Shown piece by piece: positions 35,554-45,532 of a DNA stretch of 64,000 nt. Numbering within the stretch: the stretch's first letter is position 1; each line of letters begins with the position of its first letter. Below the pieces are notes generated by a model, which saw only the letters and a list, made by a program, of their open reading frames with translations, did not search any database and was not told the origin of the DNA. The translations under genes and the position numbers were made by a program. The stretch comes from Silicimonas sp963779765 (GTDB lineage Bacteria > Pseudomonadota > Alphaproteobacteria > Rhodobacterales > Rhodobacteraceae): assembly GCA_963779765.1 (NCBI GenBank), contig CAVZZP010000002.1:1-64000 (forward strand). Direction: 5' to 3'.

Positions 35554-35985
35554 ATGACCACCGCGACACTGAATGCCATGCCTGCCCGCCGCGGGGGCAA
35601 CCCCCTCAGGCGCGCCGAAGGATGGCTCGACGCCCGCGGCAAGGCCGCATGGATCGCCGCCATGGTGATCGGCTTCGTTGTCTTTTGGCCGGTCGGGCTT
35701 GCCCTTCTCGCCTACATGATCTGGGGAAAACAGATGTTCAAAGGTAACTGCACCCACGCCCGCCAGGGCCGCTTCGGCCACGCCGCGTTCCGGACCTCCG
35801 GCAACACCGCGTTCGACTCCTACAAGGCCGATACCCTGCGCCGGCTTCAGGACGAGCAGGATGCGTTCGAGGCATTCCTCCAGCGGCTGCGCGACGCCAA
35901 GGACAAGGCCGAGTTCGACCAATTCATGGAAGACCGTGCCCGCAAGCAGAAATCGGACGTCGAGGGCGACGCTCTCGACGCCTGA
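35554..35985 (+). CDS. DUF2852 membrane protein
   Basis: A 143-residue protein of the DUF2852 family. It has an N-terminal region, one long hydrophobic helix (AAMVIGFVVFWPVGLALLAYMIW), and then a charged helical C-terminal half (ADTLRRLQDEQDAFEAFLQR) resembling a coiled coil. The family is common in alphaproteobacteria and uncharacterised. The regulatory layout upstream (paired inverted repeats around a heat-shock-like promoter) suggests envelope-stress control. Confidence 0.88.
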   Translation: MTTATLNAMPARRGGNPLRRAEGWLDARGKAAWIAAMVIGFVVFWPVGLALLAYMIWGKQMFKGNCTHARQGRFGHAAFRTSGNTAFDSYKADTLRRLQDEQDAFEAFLQRLRDAKDKAEFDQFMEDRARKQKSDVEGDALDA

Positions 35986-35992
35986 CACCGGA

Positions 35993-36021
35993 GGGGCCTC
36001 CGCCCTTTCGGCGGCGGCCCC
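35993..36021 (+). terminator. stem-loop after DUF2852
   Basis: GGGGCC-T-CCGCC pairs with GGCGG-C-GGCCCC around a five-base loop, 11 pairs with one mismatch. No U-tract follows, so it may be a weak terminator or an RNA-stabilising hairpin between DUF2852 and the RDD gene. Confidence 0.45.
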
Positions 36022-36083
36022 TGCCAACCGTCCCCTCCAAGGGGCCGCCGACACTTCCTATCTAAAGGGGACAGGAGACAACG

Positions 36084-36533
36084 ATGGACATGCTGCACGA
36101 CATCCGGACCGGCCTTCCCGATCCAGACACACACCCCGAGTTCTACGACGACGTTCCCGTAAAGCGCCTGATGGCCTGGGTCGTCGACGTGGTCCTGATC
36201 GCCATTGCGACGGCCGCGATCTCGGTATTCACACTGTTCCTTGCTCCGCTCTTCCTCCCGCTTTTCCTGGTGGTCGGCTTCCTCTATCGCTGGATGACCA
36301 TTTCCGGCGGCTCGGCCACGCTCGGCATGAGGCTGATGGCCATCGAGCTTCGCGCGTCGGATGGCGAGCGGCTGGACGGGCTGACCGCGTTTCTGCACGT
36401 CGCGGGCTATACCGTATCGGTCATAACCTTCCCGCTTCAGCTCATCTCGATCGTGCTGATCCTGACGACGGCGCGGAAGCAGGGGCTGACGGACATGGTT
36501 CTTGGGACTGCGGCCATCAACCGCCACGCCTGA
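36084..36533 (+). CDS. RDD-family membrane protein
   Basis: A 149-residue inner-membrane protein with three to four helices. The RDD signature is seen in VKRLMAWVVDVVLIAI (Arg then two Asp-like positions) and GGSATLGMRLMAIELR. The family is thought to transport ions or small solutes, but the role here is unknown. It follows DUF2852 after a hairpin and precedes bpt. Confidence 0.88.
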   Translation: MDMLHDIRTGLPDPDTHPEFYDDVPVKRLMAWVVDVVLIAIATAAISVFTLFLAPLFLPLFLVVGFLYRWMTISGGSATLGMRLMAIELRASDGERLDGLTAFLHVAGYTVSVITFPLQLISIVLILTTARKQGLTDMVLGTAAINRHA

Positions 36534-36616
36534 CTACAGCCATAATGGGGGATTGGCGCTTCGGGATCGGGGCGCTAGTCTTATTTCCGTACGCCCTTCC
36601 GCCGCCTCAGGTTACC

Positions 36617-37441
36617 ATGCGCCATACACTTCCACTCGCGCCGCAATTCTATGTCACGGCGCCCCAGCCCTGCCCGTATCTCGACGGCAGGATGGAGCGG
36701 AAGTTGTTCACCGCGCTTCAGGGCGATTATGCCGAGCAACTGAACAACGCGCTGTCGAAGCAGGGCTTCCGCCGCTCGCAGAACGTTCTCTATCGTCCGT
36801 CGTGCGCGGAGTGTTCGGCCTGTCTCTCGGCACGTATCCGGGTCGCGGATTTCGAGCCCTCGCGCAGCCAGCGCCGCAATCAGAAGCGGAATGACGGACT
36901 GCGCCGCGACGCGACCTCTCCCTGGGCGACCGAGGATCAGTACGCCCTGTTCCGGGCCTACCTCGATGCCCGCCACGCCGACGGCGGAATGGCCGACATG
37001 GACATCTTCGAGTTCGCCGCGATGATCGAAGAGACCCCGATCCGCTCGCGCGTCGTCGAATACTCGGACCGCGTAGACCGGCAGAAGCGCCTGCGCGCCG
37101 TGTGCCTCACCGACGTTCTCGATGACGGGCTCTCGATGGTCTACAGCTTCTACGATCCCGACGTCGCGGACCGTGGCCTCGGCACCTATGTGATCCTCGA
37201 CCACGTCGAGATCGCGCGCGAGGCCGGGCTGCCCTACGTCTATCTTGGCTACTGGGTGCCGGGATCGGCCAAGATGGGCTACAAGGCCAACTTCTCGGCG
37301 CTCGAGGTCTATTCGCGCGGCGCCTGGCAGAACCTCGGCGACCCCGACAGCTATTCCGCCGACACCCACCCGCTGTCGACCGACCCCATAGCCGAGCAGG
37401 TCGCGCGGATCAGCCTGCCCGATACGCGGCCGACGCGCTGA
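36617..37441 (+). CDS. bpt: aspartate/glutamate leucyltransferase (Bpt, N-degron pathway)
   Basis: Transfers leucine from Leu-tRNA to proteins with N-terminal Asp or Glu, marking them for ClpS-ClpAP. The 274-residue protein has the N-terminal cysteine cluster RPSCAECSACLSARI, SQRRNQKRN, and the GNAT-like acyl-transfer core with LGYWVPGSAKMGYKANFSALE. The start MRHTLPLAPQFYV is chosen from the family alignment; upstream in-frame sequence belongs to another reading. Confidence 0.94.
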   Translation: MRHTLPLAPQFYVTAPQPCPYLDGRMERKLFTALQGDYAEQLNNALSKQGFRRSQNVLYRPSCAECSACLSARIRVADFEPSRSQRRNQKRNDGLRRDATSPWATEDQYALFRAYLDARHADGGMADMDIFEFAAMIEETPIRSRVVEYSDRVDRQKRLRAVCLTDVLDDGLSMVYSFYDPDVADRGLGTYVILDHVEIAREAGLPYVYLGYWVPGSAKMGYKANFSALEVYSRGAWQNLGDPDSYSADTHPLSTDPIAEQVARISLPDTRPTR

Positions 37442-37496
37442 CGGATCCCCACCGCTGAAGCGAGACGTCCCGCCGCAACGGGACGCCGCTCGTCGA

Positions 37497-39866
37497 TCAA
37501 TTCGGCATCAGGTCGGGCACGATCGTCACGACCTGCGGGAAGAACCACAAAAGCGCGAGCCCCAGGATCTGGATCAGCACGAAGGGCACGATCCCGCGAT
37601 AGATGTGCCGGGTCGTGACCTCGGGCGGTGCGACGCCCCGCAGGTAGAACAGCGCGAAGCCGAAGGGCGGGGTCAGGAACGACGTCTGAAGGTTCACCGC
37701 GATCATGATCGTCACCCACTTCGGATCGAAGGTGCCGCCATAGATGACCGGACCCACGATCGGGATGACGATGTAGATGATCTCGAGGAAGTCGAGCACG
37801 AAGCCCAGAACGAACAGCACGAGCATGACGAGGAGGAAGACAGTGAGCTCGTTGTCGTAGCTTCGCAGGAACTGCTGGATGTAATGCTCGCCGCCGAAGG
37901 AAATCACGACGAGGTTCAGAAGCTGAGATCCGATCAGGATGGTGAAGACCATCGAGGTGACCTTCGCCGTCTCGCGGACCACCGGCGTCAGAACCCTGGT
38001 GCGGTAAAGCACCCAGCAGCCGTAGAGAAGACCGAAGAAGGCGAAGAGATAGGCGGCGTAGGCGACGAAGATCGCGATCCAGCTTTCAAGCGTGACGTTC
38101 GACTGGGTCACCCGGAGGTCGAAATTTATCCCCAGCAGGATGAGAACGACGACGGCGATGCTCGCCCAGATGATCGTGCTGCCAGTGCGACCCTCGTCCT
38201 TCAGCTTGCGATACGAGGCGAGCATGATCGCGCCGGCCGCGCCGAGTGCGGCGGCGGGCGTCGGGTTGGTGATGCCGCCCAGGATCGACCCCAGCACGGC
38301 GACGATCAGCACGAGCGGCGGAAAGACGACCCGAATCAGCTCGTTCTGCCTGATGCGGCCCGCTGCGACGCGCGTCGCCCAGAGCGTCAGCGCGAGCGGA
38401 ATCAGGATAATCAGGAGCGTGGCACCTGAACTGGTCGTGGGACGGATCAGGAAGACGTCGGCGAGAAGCATCAGCGCCAGTCCTGCGGCGCCGATCAGAA
38501 GCGGCTTCGGGTCCTCGCCCGGCATCGTGCCTCGGCCGAGGACCAGAGTAAGCCCGAGAAGGAGCGCGATGACCGCGATCCCGGTGCCGACCGGCGGGGC
38601 ATTGTACACAGGGCGGGTCTCGGGCGGTGCCTCGCCCTCGGGCGGGGTTTCGCCTTCGGCGGCAGGCGCAGCTTCAACCGGGGCCTGGTTCTGCGCCGCC
38701 AACTCCTCGCGGAGTTCGACGGAGCGATCCCACGCCGCCTGTCCATGAAGCTCGATCATGGCCTCGCGGCACTGGTCCGACACGTTCGTCCGCAGGAGGC
38801 TGACGCGCTCCTGCCCCGATGTATCGAGCCGCACGCTCTGGCTGCCGACCGCGCGAAACTCGATGGCCGCCATGAGAAGGGCGATCAGCAGGATCGGAAC
38901 GGCGACGAACCAGATGAGCTTCTCGTTCCGCGTGATGATCGGGCCCGAGCCACCGGAAAGCTGGACAGCCGGCGCGCGCAATGGGTTCAGAAGCGCGTAA
39001 CCGAAGGCATAGGCGGCATAGAGAACGGCAAGAAGGATGCCCGGCAGCATCGCCGCCTGGAACAGCGTGCCGACCGAGACCACCGCGGGCTTGCCCAGAT
39101 AGGTGAGCGCGTCCGAGCAGCCGACGGCCTGGGCGCGCGCCTCCTGAGCCGTCGAATAGAGGTCACCCGCGAGCGTGCCGAGAAGCACGATCACGATCGA
39201 GGGCGGGATGATCTGGCCGAGCGTTCCCGAGGCCGCGATAACCCCGGTCGAAAGCTCGGGCGAGTAGTTGTAGCGCAGCATCGTGGGCAGCGAGAGCAGG
39301 CCCATGGTCACCACGGTTGCGCCGACGATGCCCGTCGACGCCGCGAGGAAGGCGCCCACGACGACGACCGAGACGGCAAGACCGCCCGGCAGCGGGCCGA
39401 AGACCCGCGCCATTGTGGTGAGAAGGTCCTGCGCGATGCGCGACCGCTCGAGGACGATACCCATCATCACGAACATCAGGACAGCCAGCAGCGTCTCGAT
39501 GGACTGCCCCGCGAAGACACGGTCGTTCATCCGGTTCACGATGAAGGACAGGTTGCGGTCGATGGCCTGCTCCCAGCCGCCAGGGAAAAGCGCCTGCTCG
39601 ACCCGCGGCAGGTCGGGGTATCGGAAGACGGATATCGAATCCCTGTGGACGCCCGAGTTGACGATGTCCCTGTAGGCTTGCGAGCCGGTGTCGATGGCCT
39701 GGTGGATAAGGATGCCCGCCGAGTCGAGGGCGGCGATGATGGCGAAGGCGATGACACCCGCGCCCGCGATGGCGAAGGCCACCGGGAAGCCCGAGAGGAT
39801 CCCGCCGAAAAGACAGAGAAGGACGATCAGGAGACCGAGCTCGATGCCGTCCAGTCCGAAAATCAT
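37497..39866 (-). CDS. TRAP transporter large permease (DctM/TakM type) with long internal insertion
   Basis: The membrane channel of a tripartite ATP-independent periplasmic transporter, 789 residues against about 430 for ordinary DctM. The N-terminal part has the family core (ASTGIVGATVVTMGLLSLP, SGTLGQIIPPSIVIVLLG), and the C-terminal part ends FLTPPFGFALFYLRGVAP. Between them lie about 200 extra residues: a soluble segment with a Pro/Glu-rich stretch (ETPPEGEAPPETRP) and several more membrane helices. Such long forms are usual in 2-oxoacid TRAP systems of Rhodobacteraceae. It starts 11 bases after the small-permease stop. Confidence 0.93.
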   Translation of the reverse strand: MIFGLDGIELGLLIVLLCLFGGILSGFPVAFAIAGAGVIAFAIIAALDSAGILIHQAIDTGSQAYRDIVNSGVHRDSISVFRYPDLPRVEQALFPGGWEQAIDRNLSFIVNRMNDRVFAGQSIETLLAVLMFVMMGIVLERSRIAQDLLTTMARVFGPLPGGLAVSVVVVGAFLAASTGIVGATVVTMGLLSLPTMLRYNYSPELSTGVIAASGTLGQIIPPSIVIVLLGTLAGDLYSTAQEARAQAVGCSDALTYLGKPAVVSVGTLFQAAMLPGILLAVLYAAYAFGYALLNPLRAPAVQLSGGSGPIITRNEKLIWFVAVPILLIALLMAAIEFRAVGSQSVRLDTSGQERVSLLRTNVSDQCREAMIELHGQAAWDRSVELREELAAQNQAPVEAAPAAEGETPPEGEAPPETRPVYNAPPVGTGIAVIALLLGLTLVLGRGTMPGEDPKPLLIGAAGLALMLLADVFLIRPTTSSGATLLIILIPLALTLWATRVAAGRIRQNELIRVVFPPLVLIVAVLGSILGGITNPTPAAALGAAGAIMLASYRKLKDEGRTGSTIIWASIAVVVLILLGINFDLRVTQSNVTLESWIAIFVAYAAYLFAFFGLLYGCWVLYRTRVLTPVVRETAKVTSMVFTILIGSQLLNLVVISFGGEHYIQQFLRSYDNELTVFLLVMLVLFVLGFVLDFLEIIYIVIPIVGPVIYGGTFDPKWVTIMIAVNLQTSFLTPPFGFALFYLRGVAPPEVTTRHIYRGIVPFVLIQILGLALLWFFPQVVTIVPDLMPN

Positions 39867-39877
39867 GCCGCCGTCTC

Positions 39878-40771
39878 CTAGTGCGTGCCTTCGTAGGCTT
39901 CTTGTCCCGCCCCGAGCGTGTCGCGGTCGAGGTATTTGTCGGCGCTGCCCTCACCCTCCCGGTACTCGAGGAAGTTGCGGTAGAAGACTGCCACGGCGTG
40001 TATGATGACGAGTGCGGTGAAGGCGCACATCAGGATCTTGAACAGGAAGTAGCCGTTGAATCCGGACGGCGAGAAGCCGATGGTCTCGACGTTCCATTTC
40101 AGGATGGACGCCTTGCGCATCATCATCTCGAGCGAATCCGAAGCCGACACCTTGGGCGTCAGCATGTTTCGCCACAGGAAGAACCAGGCATAGAGCCAGG
40201 TCAGGATCGAGGCCGGGATCATGAAGACCAGCGCGCCGAACATGTCTATGACGCGTTTCGTCCGGAATTTGGCGGGCGCGTACAGCAGGTCCACGCGGAC
40301 GTGGCTGCCCTGCACGAAGGCGTAGGTCACGCAGAGCGCGATGACGATGGCGTTGTAGAGCTTGAGCTCCTCGGAGAACCAGCCGACGGACTGGGAGAAG
40401 CCGAAGCCGAGCGGAGCGATGTTGATGATGCCCTGCCGGAACACGGATTGCAGGAAGATGACCATCACCTGCTGAAGGACCATCAGGAGGCCGACCCAGG
40501 CCGCGAGGCGTCCGATGCCGTTCGCGAAGCCTTCGAGGACCCGTACGCATCCCCACATGAAGCGCGGCCAGACGATGCCGGCGATGGTCACGACGAGGAA
40601 GATGTCGAAAAGCGCGAAGAACAGCTCGGACGAGGCTCCGTAATAGATGAACCGCATCAGCGATTCCCCATTGGACCAGTCGAGCCAGGACGCCGGGTGG
40701 GTGAGCGCGTAGAAGATGTTGTAGAAGCCCATCACGATACCCGTGACGAACGACAAGAGCGCGTCTCCCAT
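39878..40771 (-). CDS. TRAP transporter small permease (DctQ/TakQ type)
   Basis: A 297-residue DctQ-family protein, longer than the usual 170-200. It has four core helices and two extra N-terminal hydrophobic segments (ALLSFVTGIVMGFYNIFYA). The DctQ core includes VQGSHVRVDLLYAPAKFRT. It pairs with the long large permease encoded next. Confidence 0.92.
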   Translation of the reverse strand: MGDALLSFVTGIVMGFYNIFYALTHPASWLDWSNGESLMRFIYYGASSELFFALFDIFLVVTIAGIVWPRFMWGCVRVLEGFANGIGRLAAWVGLLMVLQQVMVIFLQSVFRQGIINIAPLGFGFSQSVGWFSEELKLYNAIVIALCVTYAFVQGSHVRVDLLYAPAKFRTKRVIDMFGALVFMIPASILTWLYAWFFLWRNMLTPKVSASDSLEMMMRKASILKWNVETIGFSPSGFNGYFLFKILMCAFTALVIIHAVAVFYRNFLEYREGEGSADKYLDRDTLGAGQEAYEGTH

Positions 40772-40794
40772 GATACCTCCCCTCAGACGGAACA

Positions 40795-40821
40795 GGCTGC
40801 GCGCGAGGCTCGCGCGCAGCC
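40795..40821 (-). terminator. strong hairpin between TRAP binding-protein and permease genes
   Basis: Perfect 12-bp stem GGCTGCGCGCGA / TCGCGCGCAGCC with a three-base loop and no U-tract. Placed between dctP and dctQ, it most likely slows or partly ends transcription or protects the dctP message. This would give more binding protein than permease. Confidence 0.7.
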
Positions 40822-40837
40822 GATCTTTAAACCTTGA

Positions 40838-41926
40838 TTACATCGAGGCCAGAACGCGGTTCCGCTGCGCCGAATAGGCGCTGTCCGACACTTCCAGCCA
40901 GCCCGAGGAAGACCGCATCGACGCTTGGGCGGAGTTGTGGATCTTCTTGAAGAGCTCGTCCGAGGTGTACTGGTTCAGCACTTCCACCGAGGCGTTGCCG
41001 AAGGCATCCCAGATGTCGTCCGAGAATTCCTGGATCTGCGTGCCGCCGTCCTTGAGGCGCTGGAGCGCCGGGCCGTTGTTCGCGATGAACTGGGCATAGT
41101 TGGCCTGGTGAGCCTCGCCGGACGCGATCTCGATGGCCTTCTGCTGGGCCGGGGTGAGCTCGTTGAAGACTTCGAGGTTCGTCGCCACCGACAGCGCCGC
41201 GCCCGGCTCGTGGAAGCCGGCGGGATAGTAGTAGTCGCAGACCTCCTGCAGGCCGAGCTTCTCGTCCGACCAGGGTCCGATCCACTCGGTCGCGTCGAGA
41301 GCGCCGGACGACAGCGCCTGGTAGATCTCGCCGCCGGGAATGTTCTGAACCGACGCGCCAAGCTTGGACAGCGCTTCGCCGCCGAGACCGGGCATGCGGA
41401 ACTTGATGCCGTTGAAGTCGTCGGCCGAGTTCACCGGGTTGCGGAACCAGCCGCCGCCCTGCGCGCCGGTCTGTCCGGCGAGGTAGGAGCGCAGCCCGAA
41501 GACCTCGCCCAGCTCATGGTGCAGCGCCATGCCGTCCTGACCGTAGTACCAGGTCATGATCTCGGGTGCGGTCATGCCGAAGGGCACGGCAGTGAAGTAG
41601 GCCCAGGCGGGATGCTGCCCGACGAAGTAGTAGTCGGCGCCGTGGTACATGTCTGCCTGACCTGCGGTCACGGCGTCGAAGACCTCCAACGCGCCGACGA
41701 GCTCGCCCGCCGCCTTGGCGTCGATGGTAAGCTGACCATCCGTCAGCGCCGCGACGTTGGCGACGACGCGCTCGACCGAGTCCCAGACCCCCGCGAGGCC
41801 GCGCGGCCAGGTCGTGACCATCGTCAGGGTACGGTTGCCCTGGGCATAGGCCGGGGCCGCCAGCGAGGTGGCGGCAGCAGCCGACCCGCCGATGGCGGTG
41901 TTCTTAAGGAATGAACGACGATCCAT
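40838..41926 (-). CDS. TRAP transporter substrate-binding protein (TakP-like, 2-oxoacids)
   Basis: A 362-residue periplasmic DctP-family protein. The Tat-type signal begins MDRRSFLKNTAIGGSAAAA and is cleaved after APAYA. The mature protein contains KFRMPGLGGEAL, with the conserved Arg that binds the carboxylate, and ALDATEWIGPWSDEKLGL, the signature of the TakP group that binds pyruvate and other 2-oxoacids. It is the first gene of the TRAP operon. The exact ligand is inferred. Confidence 0.93.
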   Translation of the reverse strand: MDRRSFLKNTAIGGSAAAATSLAAPAYAQGNRTLTMVTTWPRGLAGVWDSVERVVANVAALTDGQLTIDAKAAGELVGALEVFDAVTAGQADMYHGADYYFVGQHPAWAYFTAVPFGMTAPEIMTWYYGQDGMALHHELGEVFGLRSYLAGQTGAQGGGWFRNPVNSADDFNGIKFRMPGLGGEALSKLGASVQNIPGGEIYQALSSGALDATEWIGPWSDEKLGLQEVCDYYYPAGFHEPGAALSVATNLEVFNELTPAQQKAIEIASGEAHQANYAQFIANNGPALQRLKDGGTQIQEFSDDIWDAFGNASVEVLNQYTSDELFKKIHNSAQASMRSSSGWLEVSDSAYSAQRNRVLASM

Positions 41927-42397
41927 GTGGTTATCCTCCCAAATACGCTTGGCCCGCTTTCACGAGCGGATCGTTGCAAGTGGCGCGACACTAGAGGGAG
42001 CCATGTGTCAGGGGAATACCCGTTATTGAATAGACGCAACGGAAAGTGGCGGGATTTCGAGACTCTTACGGCGAGCACGAAGGCAACGGTACCGCGCCGG
42101 ACGGCCGTGCGGCGCGTGCGGCGGCCAAATGGATCAGGCCCGACATGGCGCTGAGGGACGTCAAGATGCCCTGTCACACGGACCTTCTCCCGACAAATCG
42201 CAAACATCCGCCTCAAGCCGGCGATCACCTCGACCCGAGATCTGACGCGATGCGCGCTGGATCACCTCGGCCTGCACAGCGCCAGAACCGTCCGATAAAA
42301 GTTGCGTGAGGCGCTGCCGCCACGCAAGAAATGGAAATTAGGCGGTTGACGCTCCCTGCCCTCGTGCATAGTGTCCCCGGACCGATAGGAGACCTTC
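41927..42397. other. intergenic region between the TRAP operon and the ilv leader
   Basis: About 470 bases without a convincing gene on either strand. It must hold the divergent promoters of the TRAP operon (leftward) and ilvB (rightward). I see no clear repeat or RNA in it apart from the ilv leader that begins at 42398. Confidence 0.5.
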
Positions 42398-42448
42398 GTG
42401 GAACGGAACGTAGTCGTACTTGTAGGACGTTGGTGCATGGGCCGGTAA
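42398..42448 (+). CDS. ilvB leader peptide
   Basis: A 16-codon frame from GTG, preceded by ATAGGAGA at proper distance, encodes MERNVVVLVGRWCMGR. Five consecutive Val/Leu codons (GTA GTC GTA CTT GTA) form the kind of control run found in branched-chain amino acid attenuators. It is followed by a hairpin with six U residues in front of ilvB. Slow translation of the run when valine or leucine is short would favour read-through. Confidence 0.8.
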   Translation: MERNVVVLVGRWCMGR

Positions 42449-42473
42449 CGGACGCCATAACGGTTCCCCATGC
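42435..42473 (+). promoter_or_regulatory. possible antiterminator pairing in the ilv leader
   Basis: GCATGGG (42435-42441, inside the leader peptide) is complementary to CCCATGC (42467-42473), directly next to the terminator stem. A ribosome stalled on the Val/Leu run would change whether this pair forms. The exact competition with the terminator is not resolved by eye. Confidence 0.45.
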
Positions 42474-42502
42474 GCCCTCGGATCAACCCCGGGGGCTTTT
42501 TT
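42474..42502 (+). terminator. attenuator of ilvB
   Basis: GCCCTCGG pairs with CCGGGGGC (one G-U pair) around loop ATCAACC and is followed by TTTTTT, a canonical rho-independent terminator. It lies between the leader-peptide stop and the ilvB start, only 26 bp before the ATG. Confidence 0.85.
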
Positions 42503-42528
42503 ATGCGCAGGACAAGGACTTGGGCGCG

Positions 42529-44293
<1,765 letters not shown>

Positions 44294-44294
<1 letters not shown>

Positions 44295-44782
44295 TGCGAA
44301 TGTCCTTCGGCCGTCACGCGATGGAACGCGCATTCGCGCTGGCCTCGGTCCTTGTCGTCCCATTTGCGGCCTGGGCGGAAGAGGTCGGCAAGGTCGGCGT
44401 CGACTGGGTCGGCAACGACATCATCGTCGAGGCGATCAACGATCCCGAAGTGCCCGGCGTCACCTGCCACATCGCCTATTTCGAGCGGAGCCTCATCGAC
44501 CGTCTGTCGAAGGGCAACTGGTTCGAGGATCCCTCGAACGCCTCCATCGCCTGCCGCCAGACCGGCCCCATCACCATCGGCGACATCGACCGCTCGGAAG
44601 CGGGCGAAGAGGTGTTCCGCCAGTCCCGCAGCCTTGTCCTCAAGTCGCTCCGCATCAAGCGGATCTACGACGAGGCGAACCAGACCCTCATCTACCTCGC
44701 CCACGCCCGTGAGCTGACCGAGGGATCGGCCAAGATGTCGATCTCGACCGTTCCGCTCTGGCAGGCCGGCACTCAGGACTAG
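44294..44782 (+). CDS. creA: CreA-family periplasmic protein
   Basis: A 162-residue exported protein. The signal peptide ends AAWA, and the mature domain starts EEVGKVGVDWVGNDIIVEA, then DPEVPGVTCHIAYFERS and KSLRIKRIYDEANQTLIYLAHA, all characteristic of CreA. The CreA function is unknown. It begins at the last base of the ilvB stop (TGATG) and lies between the two acetolactate synthase subunit genes, so all three are transcribed and translated together. A GTG three bases upstream is an alternative start. Confidence 0.92.
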
Positions 44783-44791
44783 GAAGCACAG

Positions 44792-45362
44792 ATGTCCGCC
44801 TTGAAGATCAAGAAAGGCTCCTCCAGCCATTCCGCCTATGACCTGCGCGATCCCCATGTGCAGACGGTGGAAAAGCACACCCTGGCGGTGATCGTGGCCA
44901 ACGAAGCGGGCGTCCTCGCACGCGTCATCGGCCTCTTTTCGGGCCGGGGTTACAACATCGAGAGCCTCACCGTGGCCGAGGTCGATCACGAGGGGCACCG
45001 ATCGCGTATCACCGTCGTCACCACGGGCACGCCTTCGGTGATCGAACAGATCAAGGCCCAGCTCGGCCGCATCGTGCCGGTCCACGAGGTCCACGACCTG
45101 ACGACCGAAGGTCCGGCGGTCGAGCGCGAACTGGCGCTCTTCAAGGTCTCCGGCAAAGGCGAACGACGGGTCGAGGCATTGCGCCTCGCCGACATCTTCC
45201 GGGCCAACGTGGTCGAATTCGACGCTCGAGAGTTTTGTCTTCGAAGTCACCGGCACCTCCGAGAAAATCGACGCCTTCGCCGACCTCATGCGCCCCTTGG
45301 GGCTGGACGAGATGGCGCGAACGGGGATTGCCGCCCTGTCTCGCGGTAAGTCGGGAAGCTGA
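44792..45362 (+). CDS. ilvN: acetolactate synthase regulatory subunit (one frame disruption)
   Basis: Binds branched-chain amino acids and activates or inhibits IlvB. The N-terminal ACT domain reads TLAVIVANEAGVLARVIGLFSGRGYNIESL, here in two pieces: NEAGVLARVIGLFSGRGYN and IESLTVAEVD. A second domain has VHDLTTEGPAVERELALFKV. An extra A near 45216 shifts the frame. Corrected, the end reads STLESFVFEVTG and ALSRGKSGS. Length after correction is about 189 residues, normal for the long bacterial form. Confidence 0.93.
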
Positions 45363-45389
45363 ATCGTCCTGACTTTTCCGATGCCTGCC

Positions 45390-45420
45390 TTTCGCGGCCT
45401 GGTTGCACCGGGCCGCGAAA
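45390..45420 (+). terminator. terminator-like hairpin after ilvN
   Basis: Ten-base perfect stem TTTCGCGGCC / GGCCGCGAAA with an 11-base loop, 28 bases after the ilvN stop. A U-rich stretch (TTGCTTTT) follows at some distance. It probably ends the ilvB-creA-ilvN transcript. Confidence 0.65.
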
Positions 45421-45487
45421 CTCGCTGCGCCCTTGCTTTTCGGATTTCTGCAGCTAATTCTGGCACCAAATATTAATTCTTGTTTAT

Positions 45488-45507
45488 CTGTCGCTACTTA
45501 GCGACAG
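45488..45507. promoter_or_regulatory. perfect palindrome, candidate autoregulatory operator
   Basis: CTGTCGCTACTTAGCGACAG has nine-base perfect arms around a two-base centre. It lies in an AT-rich promoter-like stretch 25 bp before the HTH regulator start, with an AT-rich block (TATTAATTCTTGTTTAT) immediately upstream. Confidence 0.65.
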
Positions 45508-45532
45508 GAAGGGGGACGTTGGTGGAGCGATC

